Assembly (NCBI RefSeq): GCF_020166415.1
Contig: NZ_JAIQXV010000005.1
Coordinates: 62,001-126,000 of the forward strand
Direction: 5' to 3'
Length of the DNA stretch: 64,000 bases
Source: Deinococcus multiflagellatus
GTDB taxonomy: Bacteria; Deinococcota; Deinococci; Deinococcales; Deinococcaceae
Shown: one piece after another, positions 28,699 to 38,253 of the stretch
Position numbering within the stretch: the stretch's first letter is position 1
How the letters are laid out: every line of letters starts with the position of its first letter
Notes under the pieces: generated by a model
What the model saw: the letters and a program-made list of their open reading frames with translations, nothing else
What the model was told of the DNA's origin: nothing
Databases searched by the model: none
Made by a program: the position numbers and the translations under genes

Positions 28699-29507
28699 GC
28701 CCGCTGTTCGGCTTCCGGTTACAGCCCCTGCCCGCCTTGATTCAGGCCTGGGAAGCCGGCGGTTTTGACCCACAGGTCTACCTGCGCAGCTGGTACTGGC
28801 TGTCGTTCGGGTGGTACTGGCTGACTACGCCAGACGGGGCTGTGCCGACAAATCATCCGGCTTTCAACGCCGCCTTTGGCCTGCCGCCAGACCCGGAGCC
28901 GCATCTGGACTATCAGGTGGCGCGCCTGTGGCTGGATCTGGACGAGAGAGTGCCGCGCGTGCTGGAGCCGCTGCCGCCAGCCCTCGCCAGCGTGCTCGCC
29001 TCGGGCCGCTGGGCGGAGTGGAAAGCGCAGGTGTCGGCCTGGCAGCACGCGCGGCCGGATGAGCAGGCAGACTGGGACCTGTGGTCGACCGCCACCGGTT
29101 GGGAGAACGCGCGCGTGCTGGATATGGGATATCTGGCGGCGCCGCCGGTTCTGCGGTTCTGGCGGGAGGGGGAGACCGTCACCGTGTCGTGGGACACGAG
29201 AAACAAACGGGTGGACGGCCACCTCTGTTGGGCAGAAGCCCAGGGCCAGCAATGCCTGGGTGTAAGTGCTTTTCAGGCCGAGGTGGAGGACTTTCGCGCC
29301 CGGCTGAACAGGGCGATGGGCGAACGCCTACAGGAGGTCGCTTCACTGGGCCGCCTGAGCGCCGCCGAGCTGACCTCGTTGTGGCAGCAGCATCAAGCCA
29401 CCCTGTTTCCCCCACCTCCGGCCACTGACCCGACCGACTGGGCCGCTGTTCTGGAGGCTATCGGGGGGCTGGAAGCGGGCTCGGGCCTCTCGTTACTGTC
29501 CCCTTAA
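28695..29507 (+). CDS. DUF5984-family protein
   Basis: This 270-residue soluble protein is rich in tryptophan. The N-terminal part FGFRLQPLPALIQAW and then SWYWLSFGWYWLTTPDG match the pattern of DUF5984; YLAAPPVLRFWREGETVTVSWDTRN is a beta-rich middle segment, and the C-terminal helical section ends LEAIGGLEAGSGL. The function is unknown. It starts at a GTG overlapping the MFS stop by 4 nt and its 3' end overlaps the convergent ArgO-like gene by 15 nt. Co-translation with an exporter is the only contextual hint. Confidence 0.75.
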   Translation: MSPLFGFRLQPLPALIQAWEAGGFDPQVYLRSWYWLSFGWYWLTTPDGAVPTNHPAFNAAFGLPPDPEPHLDYQVARLWLDLDERVPRVLEPLPPALASVLASGRWAEWKAQVSAWQHARPDEQADWDLWSTATGWENARVLDMGYLAAPPVLRFWREGETVTVSWDTRNKRVDGHLCWAEAQGQQCLGVSAFQAEVEDFRARLNRAMGERLQEVASLGRLSAAELTSLWQQHQATLFPPPPATDPTDWAAVLEAIGGLEAGSGLSLLSP

Positions 29508-30110
29508 CCCCAGCAGCAAGCCTGCCGCCGTGAGCAGCAGCGTCAGGCCGATCAGGGTGTCCAGCACCCGCCACGCCTGGGGCCGGGCCATCAGCGGGGC
29601 CAGGGTGCGCCCGGCCAGGGCCAGCGCGAAAAACCACAGCCACGACGCCAGCACGGTGCCGCCCAGAAACGCCAGACGGGCACCCGTGCCCAGCCCGGCG
29701 CTGGCCCCGCCGATCAGTACCACCGTGTCCAGTAGGGCGTGCGGATTGAGCAGGCTGAAGCCCACAGCGGTGCCGATCACCTGCCGGGCGGTCAGGGGGG
29801 CTTCCCCCGCCGCCTCTAACCCCGGCCCGCCCCCCACCCAGGCCGAGCGTAGCGCCCGCAGGCCGTACCACGCCAGGAAGGCCGCGCCGCCCAGCGTGCC
29901 GGCCAACACCAGTCCCGGGCTGCGGGCCAGCAGGCCGCCCACGCCCAGCACGCCAGCGGCAATCAGGGCCGTGTCGCACAGGGCGCAGGCCAGCGCCGAG
30001 AGCAGGGCCCGCTGCCGGGTAAGGCCCGCGCGCAGCACAAAGGCGTTCTGCGGGCCAATCGCCACGATCAGGGACAGGCCCAGCAGCAGGCCACGGAAGA
30101 AGGGGGGCAC
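29493..30110 (-). CDS. LysE/ArgO-family amino acid exporter
   Basis: This 205-residue protein has six predicted membrane helices and the family signature GPQNAFVLRAGLTRQRAL near residue 20. Other conserved points are GVGGLLARSP and FSLLNPHALLDTVVLIGG. ArgO and LysE export arginine or lysine with their analogues. In this window it lies near arginine biosynthesis genes. The start is a GTG at 30110; TACCCT (30118-30123, minus) stands 7 nt upstream, another leaderless GTG. Arginine export is the most likely role, but related RhtB proteins export other amino acids. Confidence 0.85.
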   Translation of the reverse strand: MPPFFRGLLLGLSLIVAIGPQNAFVLRAGLTRQRALLSALACALCDTALIAAGVLGVGGLLARSPGLVLAGTLGGAAFLAWYGLRALRSAWVGGGPGLEAAGEAPLTARQVIGTAVGFSLLNPHALLDTVVLIGGASAGLGTGARLAFLGGTVLASWLWFFALALAGRTLAPLMARPQAWRVLDTLIGLTLLLTAAGLLLGLRGQ

Positions 30111-30181
30111 GCCCGGCAGGGTAGCGGGTTGTGCAGGGCAGCACGGCGGAAGGGCCAGCAGTTCCTGGCTGGGCGCGGCCC

Positions 30182-31270
30182 TTAAGCGGCCAGTTTCACC
30201 GTGTTGCGCCCGGCGTGCTTGGCGCGGTACAGGGCCTCGTCGGCGCGGCGCAGCAGGGGGTCCAGCGGCTCATGCAGCGCGGCCTGCGCCACCCCACAGC
30301 TGATGGTCACGGGACCCACCTGCGCCAGCCCCTCGCGGCTCAGGGCCTCGCGCACCCGTTCGGCCACGGCCAGCGCCGCCCCCGCGTCGCCGTCCACCAG
30401 AATCAGGAACTCCTCGCCGCCCCAGCGCCCGGCGCGGTCGCGCTGGCGCACGCAGCGGCGCAGCACCTGGCCCACCAGCTGCAGGGTCTGGTCGCCCACG
30501 TCGTGCCCGTAGGTGTCGTTCACGCGCTTGAAGTGGTCCAGGTCAAACAGCACCACGCTCAGCGGCTGGTGGCTCACATGGGGCAGGGCGTCTTCCAGCC
30601 ACGAGGTCAGCTGGCGGCGGTTGGGCAGCCCGGTCAGGGCGTCCTGGCGGGCCAGGGTGGCTTCGTGGCGGGCGTTCACCAGCGCCTGGATGTAGTGCTG
30701 AAGCAGCCGCTGCTGCAGGGCCAGGAAGGCAATAAACGTGGCGTGCACCAGATAGGTCTGCAGCAGGGTGTTGCCCAGCGCCGCGCGCAGCACCGGATGA
30801 CTGCGTGGGTCCAGGCTGAACCCCAGCCCCACCAGCAGCAGGCCCCCAAACTGCACCAGACTGACCGCCAGCGCCGCGCGGGTGGGCAGTACCAGAAACG
30901 CCGCCAGATAGGTCACGATCATCCAGGGGGCGTAGCCGCCCAGCCCATTCATGCTGGGCGGGCTGTGCAGCGTGACATGCAGCCGGTAGATGGCCGCCAC
31001 GATTTCCAGCAGCAGTTCGGTCAGGCCAATCGCCAGAAAGTGGCGGGGCCGGCGCCACAGCCAGACCATAAAGCCCACGTTCTTCAGGATGATCACGCTC
31101 AGCGCCATCCGGTCGGTGTCGCTGAAATCGTCGCCCACCTGCGCCAGCAGGGTAAAGGCACTCACGAACAGGCCGCAGGCCAGCAGCGCCAGCAGGCCGC
31201 CGCGCCGGTAGGCGAATTCGGCCGGGTCGGCCACTGGCCGCGTGGGCCACAAAGGCGGGGGGCGGCTCAT
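30182..31270 (-). CDS. diguanylate cyclase with membrane sensor domain
   Basis: This 362-residue protein has an N-terminal membrane domain of about six helices (residues 20-195), then a short coiled linker and a GGDEF domain (about 205-362). Catalytic landmarks are DALTGLPNRRQL, LFDLDHFKRVNDTYGHDVGD and GRWGGEEFLIL, so the signature is GGEEF. An intact inhibitory I-site, RQRD, lies five residues before GGEEF, so product inhibition by cyclic di-GMP is expected. I chose the ATG at 31270; the frame remains open upstream but without similarity. The signal sensed is unknown. It is monocistronic. Confidence 0.9.
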   Translation of the reverse strand: MSRPPPLWPTRPVADPAEFAYRRGGLLALLACGLFVSAFTLLAQVGDDFSDTDRMALSVIILKNVGFMVWLWRRPRHFLAIGLTELLLEIVAAIYRLHVTLHSPPSMNGLGGYAPWMIVTYLAAFLVLPTRAALAVSLVQFGGLLLVGLGFSLDPRSHPVLRAALGNTLLQTYLVHATFIAFLALQQRLLQHYIQALVNARHEATLARQDALTGLPNRRQLTSWLEDALPHVSHQPLSVVLFDLDHFKRVNDTYGHDVGDQTLQLVGQVLRRCVRQRDRAGRWGGEEFLILVDGDAGAALAVAERVREALSREGLAQVGPVTISCGVAQAALHEPLDPLLRRADEALYRAKHAGRNTVKLAA

Positions 31271-31536
31271 GGGATGTCCGGGATAGCGGCGAAGGGGTGC
31301 GCGCGCAGGGCAACGGCAGGGAAGACGCACAGACCAGACAGCCGCCGGCCCACCGGGGGGAGGCTGGGGCACATGGCGGCACTGTAGCGCCGCGCACCTG
31401 ACAGTGGCCTCACCGCTGGGCGTGTAAATTCTCACGCACACTGAGCATGAACCTAAAGGTTTTCTAAAGTTTGCCTGCAGGCTTGGCCATGCCGGGTCCA
31501 TCCTGAACTGTGACCAATACCCCTATGCTGCGGGGC

Positions 31537-32013
31537 ATGAAGAAGACCCTGTTTGGCCTGCTCGCCCTGAGTGCCGTCTCGACCGCTGCCGCCGCCACCT
31601 CGGTGGGCGGTTCAGTGGGTTCCGGGGCGACCCTGCACCTCCAGAACGACCTGACGTCCTCCTCGGCCATGCGCTACAGCCTGAATCTGAGCGCGACCGG
31701 CTTCAACTTCAACCGCCTGTCTGTTGGGGGCAGCGTGGATTACCTCGCCGACTTCGGCGCGAGCGACGCCAGCCTGGGTGGGCTGACGCCTTACTACGGT
31801 CTGGGGCTGGGCGCTGGGGTGTTCCTGGGTTCGGGCGGCGGCATTCTGCTCTACCCCCACGGGACCCTGGGCCTGCGCTACAACGTCACTGACCCCCTGA
31901 GTGTCTTCGTGGAAGGTGACATTGGCCCGGCTGTCTACGTGGGCGGCGTGGCCAGCAGCACGGTGGGCATTGGGGCCAGCGCCCGTATTGGCCTGAACTA
32001 CCGCCTGCCCTGA
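31537..32013 (+). CDS. secreted beta-rich (outer membrane-like) protein
   Basis: This 158-residue protein has a signal peptide of about 20 residues (KKTLFGLLALSAVSTAAA). The mature part has alternating strands with aromatic and Gly-rich turns: ATLHLQNDLTSSSAMRYSLNL, FNRLSVGGSVDYLADFG, LTPYYGLGLGAGVFLG, HGTLGLRYNVTDPLSVFVEGDI and a final strand IGLNYRLP. It resembles small eight-stranded outer-membrane barrels, although it does not end in Phe. TATGCT (31524-31529) is 7 nt before the ATG. A strong terminator follows. Confidence 0.75.
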   Translation: MKKTLFGLLALSAVSTAAAATSVGGSVGSGATLHLQNDLTSSSAMRYSLNLSATGFNFNRLSVGGSVDYLADFGASDASLGGLTPYYGLGLGAGVFLGSGGGILLYPHGTLGLRYNVTDPLSVFVEGDIGPAVYVGGVASSTVGIGASARIGLNYRLP

Positions 32014-32033
32014 CCTCCCAGCTGAACCCCCGC

Positions 32034-32062
32034 AAGACCCAGCCGCCGCGCTGGGTCTTTTT
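32034..32062 (+). terminator. terminator of small beta-rich protein gene
   Basis: AAGACCCAGC (32034-32043) and GCTGGGTCTT (32050-32059) pair perfectly around a 6-nt loop, ending in TTTTT. Confidence 0.95.
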
Positions 32063-32108
32063 GCGACTGTGCCGGCCACCCGGCGCACCTTTCGCCTGGA
32101 CAGCGTGC

Positions 32109-32137
32109 TTGACCGCCCCCCTCCCCCTTGCTACCCT
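32109..32137 (+). promoter_or_regulatory. promoter of argG
   Basis: TTGACC (32109-32114), a 17-bp spacer and TACCCT (32132-32137) form a good promoter. The predicted RNA start near 32144 gives a leader of about 170 nt before argG. Confidence 0.7.
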
Positions 32138-32142
32138 CTGTG

Positions 32143-32167
32143 CATAGCTATGCGTTACCGACGCATA
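32143..32167. promoter_or_regulatory. overlapping palindromes at argG transcription start
   Basis: CATAGCTATG (32143-32152) is a perfect palindrome, and TATGCGT/ACGCATA (32149-32155 and 32161-32167) is a 7-bp inverted repeat overlapping it. The position at the start of the transcript suits a repressor such as an arginine regulator; the sequence does not match the E. coli ARG box. Confidence 0.5.
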
Positions 32168-32212
32168 TCCATACAGATAAACACCATGCCCACCCTGCCT
32201 GCCCGACGTTGA
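32150..32212 (+). CDS. putative arginine-rich leader peptide of argG
   Basis: A 20-codon frame begins with ATG about 6 nt after the predicted transcription start and ends with TGA at 32210-32212. Five of its 20 residues are arginine, at positions 2, 4, 5, 19 and 20, so it starts MRYRR and stops right after an RR pair. CGA, uncommon in this genome region, is used twice. Arg-rich leader peptides are expected for ribosome-mediated control of an arginine gene. A GC-rich hairpin (CCCCG at 32226-32230, CGGGG at 32235-32239) follows, but no T-run terminator. This is an inference from position and composition; no homologue is claimed. Confidence 0.45.
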   Translation: MRYRRISIQINTMPTLPARR

Positions 32213-32312
32213 CCCTGCCCGAGCGCCCCCGACTGCGGGGACGTTCAGAGCGGCGTGGTCTCGCCGGGCGCAATCTGGCGCGGCCTTCACACAAACAGGA
32301 GACAATCACCAC

Positions 32313-33557
32313 ATGGCAAACGAACAGCAGCGGGACAAGATCGTGCTGGCCTACAGCGGCGGCCTGGACACCTCGATCATTCTGAAGTGGCTCCAGACTG
32401 AGCAGAACTACGACGTGGTGTGCTTTACCGCCGACCTGGGCCAGGGCGACGAGGTGGAAGAAGCCCGGGTCAAGGCGCTGAATACGGGCGCTGTGGCCGC
32501 TTACGCCCTGGACCTGCGCGAGGAGTTCGTGCGCGACTACGTGTTTCCCATGTTCCGCACCAGCGCGCTCTATGAGGGCTTTTACCTGCTGGGGACCTCG
32601 ATTGCCCGCCCGCTGATTGCCAAGAAGATGGTGGAAATTGCCCAGAAGGAGGGCGCCGTGGCCGTGTCGCACGGGGCCACCGGCAAGGGCAACGATCAGG
32701 TGCGCTTCGAGATGACCGCCTACGCCCTGAAGCCCGACATCGTGACCGTGGCGCCCTGGCGCGACTGGACCTTCCAGGGCCGCGCCGATCTGGAAGCCTT
32801 TGCCCACGAGCACGGTATTCCGGTCCCCACCACCAAAAAGGACCCCTGGAGCACCGACGCCAACCTGCTGCATATCTCCTATGAGGGCGGCATTCTGGAA
32901 GACCCCTGGGCCGAGCCGCCCGCCCACATGTTCAAGCTGACCGCCGATCCCCAGCAGGCCCCCGACGAGCCCGAATACGTGGAAGTGGAGTTCGAGGCTG
33001 GGAACCCGGTGGCGATCAACGGCGAAGCGCTGTCGCCGGCTGCGCTGCTTCAAAGGGCGAATGAGATCGGCGGACGCCACGGCGTGGGCCGCCTGGACCT
33101 CGTGGAAAACCGCTTCGTGGGCATGAAGAGCCGGGGCGTGTACGAAACGCCCGGCGGCACCCTGCTGTACCACGCCCGCCGCGCCGTGGAGAGCCTGACC
33201 CTGGACCGTGAGGTGCTGCACCAGCGCGACCAGCTGTCGCCCAAGTACGCCGAACTGGTTTACAACGGCTTCTGGTTCGCCCCCGAACGCGAGGCCCTGC
33301 AGGTGTACTTTGACCACGTCGCCAGCCGCGTGACCGGCACCGCGCGCCTGAAGCTGTACAAGGGCAGTTGCACCGTGGTGGGCCGCAAGGCGCCGCAGAG
33401 CCTGTACGACAAGGACCTCGTGTCCTTTGAAGCGGGCGGCGACTACAACCAGCACGACGCCGGCGCGTTTATCAAGCTCAACGCCCTGCGCATGCGGGTG
33501 CAGGCGCGCGTGGCCGCCAAAGCAGAGCAGGCCCCCCAAGAGCCCGCCCAGGTCTGA
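32313..33557 (+). CDS. argG: argininosuccinate synthase
   Basis: This 414-residue enzyme condenses citrulline with aspartate using ATP, the penultimate step of arginine synthesis. The ATP-pyrophosphatase loop is [12 protein letters not shown] at residues 11-22. [13 protein letters not shown] near residue 125 binds citrulline, and [18 protein letters not shown] is family-typical near 185. The length matches the family. AGGAGA lies 9 nt before the ATG. A leader of about 170 nt carries an Arg-rich short frame. It heads a compact set ending with argH, which carries out the next reaction. Confidence 0.97.
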   Translation: MANEQQRDKIVLAYSGGLDTSIILKWLQTEQNYDVVCFTADLGQGDEVEEARVKALNTGAVAAYALDLREEFVRDYVFPMFRTSALYEGFYLLGTSIARPLIAKKMVEIAQKEGAVAVSHGATGKGNDQVRFEMTAYALKPDIVTVAPWRDWTFQGRADLEAFAHEHGIPVPTTKKDPWSTDANLLHISYEGGILEDPWAEPPAHMFKLTADPQQAPDEPEYVEVEFEAGNPVAINGEALSPAALLQRANEIGGRHGVGRLDLVENRFVGMKSRGVYETPGGTLLYHARRAVESLTLDREVLHQRDQLSPKYAELVYNGFWFAPEREALQVYFDHVASRVTGTARLKLYKGSCTVVGRKAPQSLYDKDLVSFEAGGDYNQHDAGAFIKLNALRMRVQARVAAKAEQAPQEPAQV

Positions 33558-33559
33558 GG

Positions 33560-34000
33560 ATGGCAGGCTTGGCCGAGGTCGTGCAGGGCCACCTGGGCGC
33601 GCTGCGGGGAATCAGCGAGGCCCAAGCGTCGCACAAGTCTGCCGCGGAGGTCTGGAGCGCCAAGGAGATTCTGGGGCACCTGCTGGATTCCGGCGTGAAC
33701 AACCACGCCCGCTTTGTGCGGGTCAGCCTGGACAGCGGCCTGAGCCTGCCGGGCTACGACCAGACTGCCTGGGTGCAGGCCGGCGCCTACGCCACGCGCC
33801 CCTGGGCCGAGCTGGTCGAGCTGTGGGCGGCGTACCAGACGCAGCTGGCGCACCTGATCGCCGCGCTGCCCCCCGCCAGCCTGGACCACACAGTGCAGAT
33901 TGGCAGCGGCGAGCCGGTGACCCTGCGCTTTTTGACCGAAGACTATGTGGCCCACCAGTTGCACCACCTCGCCCAGATTCCCGGGCGGGTGGGGCCATGA
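33560..34000 (+). CDS. DinB-family protein
   Basis: This 146-residue four-helix-bundle protein has WSAKEILGHLLDSGVNNHARF near residue 30 and DYVAHQLHHLAQIPG near residue 130, supplying the His triad expected to bind a metal in DinB/YfiT-like proteins. DinB-like proteins are abundant in Deinococcus and Bacillus; many are thiol-dependent transferases or have no known function. The start lies 2 nt after argG, so it is co-transcribed. Its 3' end overlaps the next GNAT gene by 4 nt. Confidence 0.82.
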   Translation: MAGLAEVVQGHLGALRGISEAQASHKSAAEVWSAKEILGHLLDSGVNNHARFVRVSLDSGLSLPGYDQTAWVQAGAYATRPWAELVELWAAYQTQLAHLIAALPPASLDHTVQIGSGEPVTLRFLTEDYVAHQLHHLAQIPGRVGP

Positions 34001-34482
34001 CGCCCTCCGGTTGGACCATTCGACAGGCTGGACCGGACGACGCGGCGGTGATCGCCGCCCAGCGCGCGCAGATGTTCGTGGATATGGGGGACCTGACGGC
34101 CGACGCGGCGCAGGCGCAACTGGGCCTGTGGACCGACTGGCTGCGCGGCGCGCTGGCGAGCGGCGACTACGTGGGCTGGGTGGCCGAGCATGACGGCCAG
34201 CCCCTGGGCGGCGCGGGGCTGATGTTTCATCCCAAACCCCCTACGGCCGAGGACCCCGCGACCCTGCGCGCCTACGTGCTGAACGTGTACGTGGCGCCCC
34301 AGGGCCGCCGTCAGGGCGTGGCCGAGGCCCTGATGCGCGCGGTGCTGGCCGACGTGCAGGAGCGGGGGCTGCGCACCGTGACCCTGCATGCCTCGGCCCA
34401 GGGCCGCCCCATTTACGAGCGCCTGGGCTTTGTGGAAAGCCCCCACCCCGAACTGCGCCTGACCCTGGGGGCCGCGCCGTGA
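33997..34482 (+). CDS. GNAT N-acetyltransferase
   Basis: This 161-residue single GNAT domain has an N-terminal strand WTIRQAGPDDAAVIAAQRAQMF, the central YVLNVYVAPQGRRQGVAEALMRAV with acetyl-CoA loop QGRRQG, and the C-terminal TVTLHASAQGRPIYERLGF. The ATG at 33997 overlaps the DinB-like stop (ATGA). The gene belongs to the arginine operon by position; the substrate is unknown. Confidence 0.86.
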   Translation: MTPSGWTIRQAGPDDAAVIAAQRAQMFVDMGDLTADAAQAQLGLWTDWLRGALASGDYVGWVAEHDGQPLGGAGLMFHPKPPTAEDPATLRAYVLNVYVAPQGRRQGVAEALMRAVLADVQERGLRTVTLHASAQGRPIYERLGFVESPHPELRLTLGAAP

Positions 34483-34967
34483 CCCTGCGCCCAGTGAACC
34501 CGGACGACATCGCCGCCTTTCACGCCGTGATGATGGCGGCTGGCATGGATCCCCGCAGCAGCTGGAGCCGGGTGACGCCCGCTGATCTGGAACGCTCTCT
34601 GTTTTCACCGGGCGCAGGCGGATTTCTGGCGCTGGGGGAGGGGGGCGAGGCGCTGGGCTGTGTGGGCTACCGCCCGGACGGCGAGGCCACCCTGACCCTG
34701 AACAAGCTCGCCACCCGCCCGCAGGCGCGCGGGCAGGGGCTGGGCCGGGCGCTGGTGCGCGAGGTGGAGCAGGTGGCGCGCAGGGGTGGCTACGCGCGGG
34801 TGCTGCTGGCCGTCAGCCAGTACAACCTGGACGTGCTGCCGTTTTACGAGCGCCTGGGCTACAGGCCCAGCGACGAGCCGTATGCCCACGCCCACCCGGC
34901 CAGCCCGCCGCCCGTGGTGCTGGTGAAGGACGTGCGCGGGGAGCAGGAGGCGGGGTGCGGTGAATGA
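34479..34967 (+). CDS. GNAT N-acetyltransferase
   Basis: This 162-residue GNAT domain begins LRPVNPDDIAAFHAVMMAAG. The acetyl-CoA loop is LATRPQARGQGLGRALV near residue 78, and VSQYNLDVLPFYERLGY follows. The start is a GTG within the stop codon of the upstream GNAT gene. It is different in sequence from that neighbour, so it is not a recent duplicate. Substrate unknown; the position between argG and argH may reflect amino-acid-related chemistry or only shared transcription. Confidence 0.86.
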   Translation: MTLRPVNPDDIAAFHAVMMAAGMDPRSSWSRVTPADLERSLFSPGAGGFLALGEGGEALGCVGYRPDGEATLTLNKLATRPQARGQGLGRALVREVEQVARRGGYARVLLAVSQYNLDVLPFYERLGYRPSDEPYAHAHPASPPPVVLVKDVRGEQEAGCGE

Positions 34968-35161
34968 ACATCTTTTCTCCGCTCCTGCTCCTGGGGTTCC
35001 TGCTGCTGGGCACCCTGCCTCTGGGTCTCATTGCCGCGCTCTTCGTGGTGCGGGGCACCCGGGCCTGGCTCTGGCGACTGTTGTTGCTGCTGGCCCTGGC
35101 ACTCGACCTCTGGCTGCTCAGCGCCCTGTGGCGCGTGGCCTCTACATTCACCCTGGACTGA
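34964..35161 (+). CDS. 65-aa membrane protein with two helices
   Basis: This very hydrophobic peptide has two predicted membrane helices (SPLLLLGFLLLGTLPLGLIAA and LWRLLLLLALALDLWLL) separated by a short basic loop, VVRGTRA. The ATG overlaps the preceding stop by 4 nt and argH begins 7 nt after its stop, so it is translated within the operon. No family is recognised. Most likely a genuine small membrane protein rather than chance, because both overlaps are tight. Confidence 0.6.
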   Translation: MNIFSPLLLLGFLLLGTLPLGLIAALFVVRGTRAWLWRLLLLLALALDLWLLSALWRVASTFTLD

Positions 35162-35168
35162 AGGATGT

Positions 35169-36563
<1,395 letters not shown>

Positions 36564-36567
36564 GGCC

Positions 36568-37053
36568 ATGGACGTGACCGTGACCCTGAACGGCACCCTG
36601 CTGCCCGCCCGGAAACAGGAATGGGCCGGGTATCTGGCCGCGCCGCACGAGAATCCGCTGCTGCCCGACGAGCACGGGCAGCTGAACGGCAACGGCTTCA
36701 CCCTGCAGAACGAGCTGTGTGTGTACAGCCAGCTGAAACCCGAATACGCCGAGGGCCTGCCCTACTCCGGAATCATCGTGACCAAGCGGCCCTGTGAGAC
36801 GGTCTTTGACCTGACCCCCGCCGAAGCCAGCGCCGTCCATGCCCTGCTGGCCGAGGTCCGGGCGCACCTGGACGCCACCGTGAAGCCCGACGGCTACACC
36901 GTGGGCTGGAACGTGTATCCGGCGGGCGGGCAGCACATTCCCCATGTGCACTTGCACGTCATTCCGCGCTGGGCCACGGACGCTTCGGCCGGGGCGGGGG
37001 TGCGGTACTTCCTCAAAGCGGCGGCCAGGGCGGATCAGGAACGACGACGATGA
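36568..37053 (+). CDS. HIT-family nucleotide hydrolase or transferase
   Basis: This 161-residue protein has the histidine triad HIPHVHLHVIPRW near residue 124, the active site of enzymes that cleave nucleotide phosphoramidates or dinucleoside polyphosphates. ELCVYSQLKPEYAEGLPYSGIIVTKRPC, with the early strand that lines the nucleotide site, precedes it. It starts 4 nt after argH stops. The role in the operon is unclear; HIT proteins are commonly house-cleaning hydrolases. Confidence 0.88.
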   Translation: MDVTVTLNGTLLPARKQEWAGYLAAPHENPLLPDEHGQLNGNGFTLQNELCVYSQLKPEYAEGLPYSGIIVTKRPCETVFDLTPAEASAVHALLAEVRAHLDATVKPDGYTVGWNVYPAGGQHIPHVHLHVIPRWATDASAGAGVRYFLKAAARADQERRR

Positions 37054-37106
37054 CGGTTTCTGTCGCCCGTCCCCACCCGCCCCCTGCCCCACCCCCGGAG
37101 TCCCCC

Positions 37107-37595
37107 ATGACCCTGACCGATATGCACGTCAAACTGCGCCAGGCGCAGCCCGAAGACTTTTCCACCATTCTGGACCTGCTCACCCGCTGCGGGCTGCACA
37201 CTTCCAGCGTCACGCCCCAGGGCAGCACCTACTGGATTGCCGACCTGAACGGCACCCCCGGCGGCTGCATTGGCCTGGAACACGGCGAGGGGGTCAGCCT
37301 CATCCGGTCCACCGCCGTGCTGCCAGAGGCCCGCTCGCAGGGCCTGGGCCGCGCGCTGGTGCGCAGCGCGCTGACCCACGCCACCCTGCGCGGCGACGGC
37401 CAGGTGTACCTGTTCAGCGAGGAAGCGGGTGACTACTGGCGCCGCTTTGGCTTCGTGCCGGTCACTGCCGCCGAGATCAGCGCCGCGCTGCCTGAAGCCC
37501 CGCAGGTGCGCAGCGGCCTTACCAAGGGCTGGATTCACGACGAGCAGGCCTGGCGACTGGACGTGCAGCCCAGTGGGGGAGAGGAGGGGGTGTGA
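37107..37595 (+). CDS. GNAT N-acetyltransferase (ArsN2-like), copy 1
   Basis: This 162-residue protein has a compact GNAT fold of the type seen in ArsN2-like proteins: GLHTSSVTPQGSTYWIADLNGT, IGLEHGEGVSLIRSTAVLPEARSQGLGRALV with the acetyl-CoA loop, then LFSEEAGDYWRRFGFVPV. I chose the ATG at 37107 with GGAG upstream; an ATG at 37050 that overlaps the HIT stop would add 19 Pro-rich residues. The gene at 37710 is a clear paralogue, sharing IGLEHGxGxSLxRxxAVLPEAR, so the pair arose by duplication. No arsenic genes are nearby. Confidence 0.8.
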   Translation: MTLTDMHVKLRQAQPEDFSTILDLLTRCGLHTSSVTPQGSTYWIADLNGTPGGCIGLEHGEGVSLIRSTAVLPEARSQGLGRALVRSALTHATLRGDGQVYLFSEEAGDYWRRFGFVPVTAAEISAALPEAPQVRSGLTKGWIHDEQAWRLDVQPSGGEEGV

Positions 37596-37709
37596 CCCAG
37601 ACCCGGCACCGCTTCCACAGGGCTTTGCGCTATGCTGCCGCCACGCACAACCCCTGTTTTCCGGCGGTCCCCGTGACCCCGGCCGAGTCTCGTTCACAAG
37701 GAGCATTCC

Positions 37710-38162
37710 ATGACCGATTCCAGCGTTCAGATTCGACTGGCCAGCCCCACCGACAAGGACACTGTCTGCCGCGTGTTTCACGAAGCGGGCCTGGACACCG
37801 ACGCCGCCCTGGCCGAGGGCACCACGTACTGGGTGATGGAACGCGGCGGGCAGCCGGTGGGGGCCATTGGCCTGGAACACGGTCAGGGGGCCTCGCTGCT
37901 GCGCGGGGCGGCGGTGTTGCCCGAAGCCCGGGGCGGCGGCCTGGGGCGGCGGCTCATCATGAGCGCGCTGGAGTACGCCCAGGGCCGGGGCGACCGCACG
38001 CTGTACCTGTTTTCCAAGGGCGGCGACTGGAGCAACTTCGGCTTTCAGCAGGTGCCCCTGGCCGTGGTGATGGGCGACATCCCCGACGCACCCCAGATTC
38101 AGGCCTACCGCGCGCGCGGCGAGCGCCCCGGCGGCACGACCTGGATGCGCACGCTGGGGTAA
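37710..38162 (+). CDS. GNAT N-acetyltransferase (ArsN2-like), copy 2
   Basis: This 150-residue paralogue of the preceding gene has the same order of motifs: GTTYWVMERGGQPVGAIGLEHG, AVLPEARGGGLGRRLIMSAL and LYLFSKGGDWSNFGFQQVPL. The acetyl-CoA loop is complete. AAGGAG (37698-37703) lies 6 nt before the ATG. A TATGCT at 37631 may be its own promoter, since a 114-nt gap separates it from copy 1. Substrate unknown. Confidence 0.82.
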   Translation: MTDSSVQIRLASPTDKDTVCRVFHEAGLDTDAALAEGTTYWVMERGGQPVGAIGLEHGQGASLLRGAAVLPEARGGGLGRRLIMSALEYAQGRGDRTLYLFSKGGDWSNFGFQQVPLAVVMGDIPDAPQIQAYRARGERPGGTTWMRTLG

Positions 38163-38167
38163 GACGG

Positions 38168-38249
38168 TTAGTGGTGAGTGGTGACTGGTCAGTGGAAAAA
38201 GCTCTTCCACTTCCCACACCCCACTGCCCACTTCCGGCCCCGAAGGGGC
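38168..38249. repeat. intergenic GTGGTGAGTGG word repeat with hairpins
   Basis: Repeated words GTGGTGAGTGGTGAC give way to complementary words TTCCACTTCCCACACCCCAC. AGTGGAA and TTCCACT form a perfect 7-bp stem, and GGCCCCGAAGGGGCC a second one just before argA. It may be a terminator or attenuator. Confidence 0.5.
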
Positions 38250-38253
38250 CCCA

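Noticed and set aside
32143..32167. Classical ARG box upstream of argG
   Set aside because: The palindromes lack the TGAAT-type half-sites of known ArgR operators, so I report only palindromes of unknown use.
32220..32312. Rho-independent attenuator before argG
   Set aside because: A CCCCG/CGGGG hairpin is present but there is no T-run and no clear alternative structure, so a terminator call is not supported.
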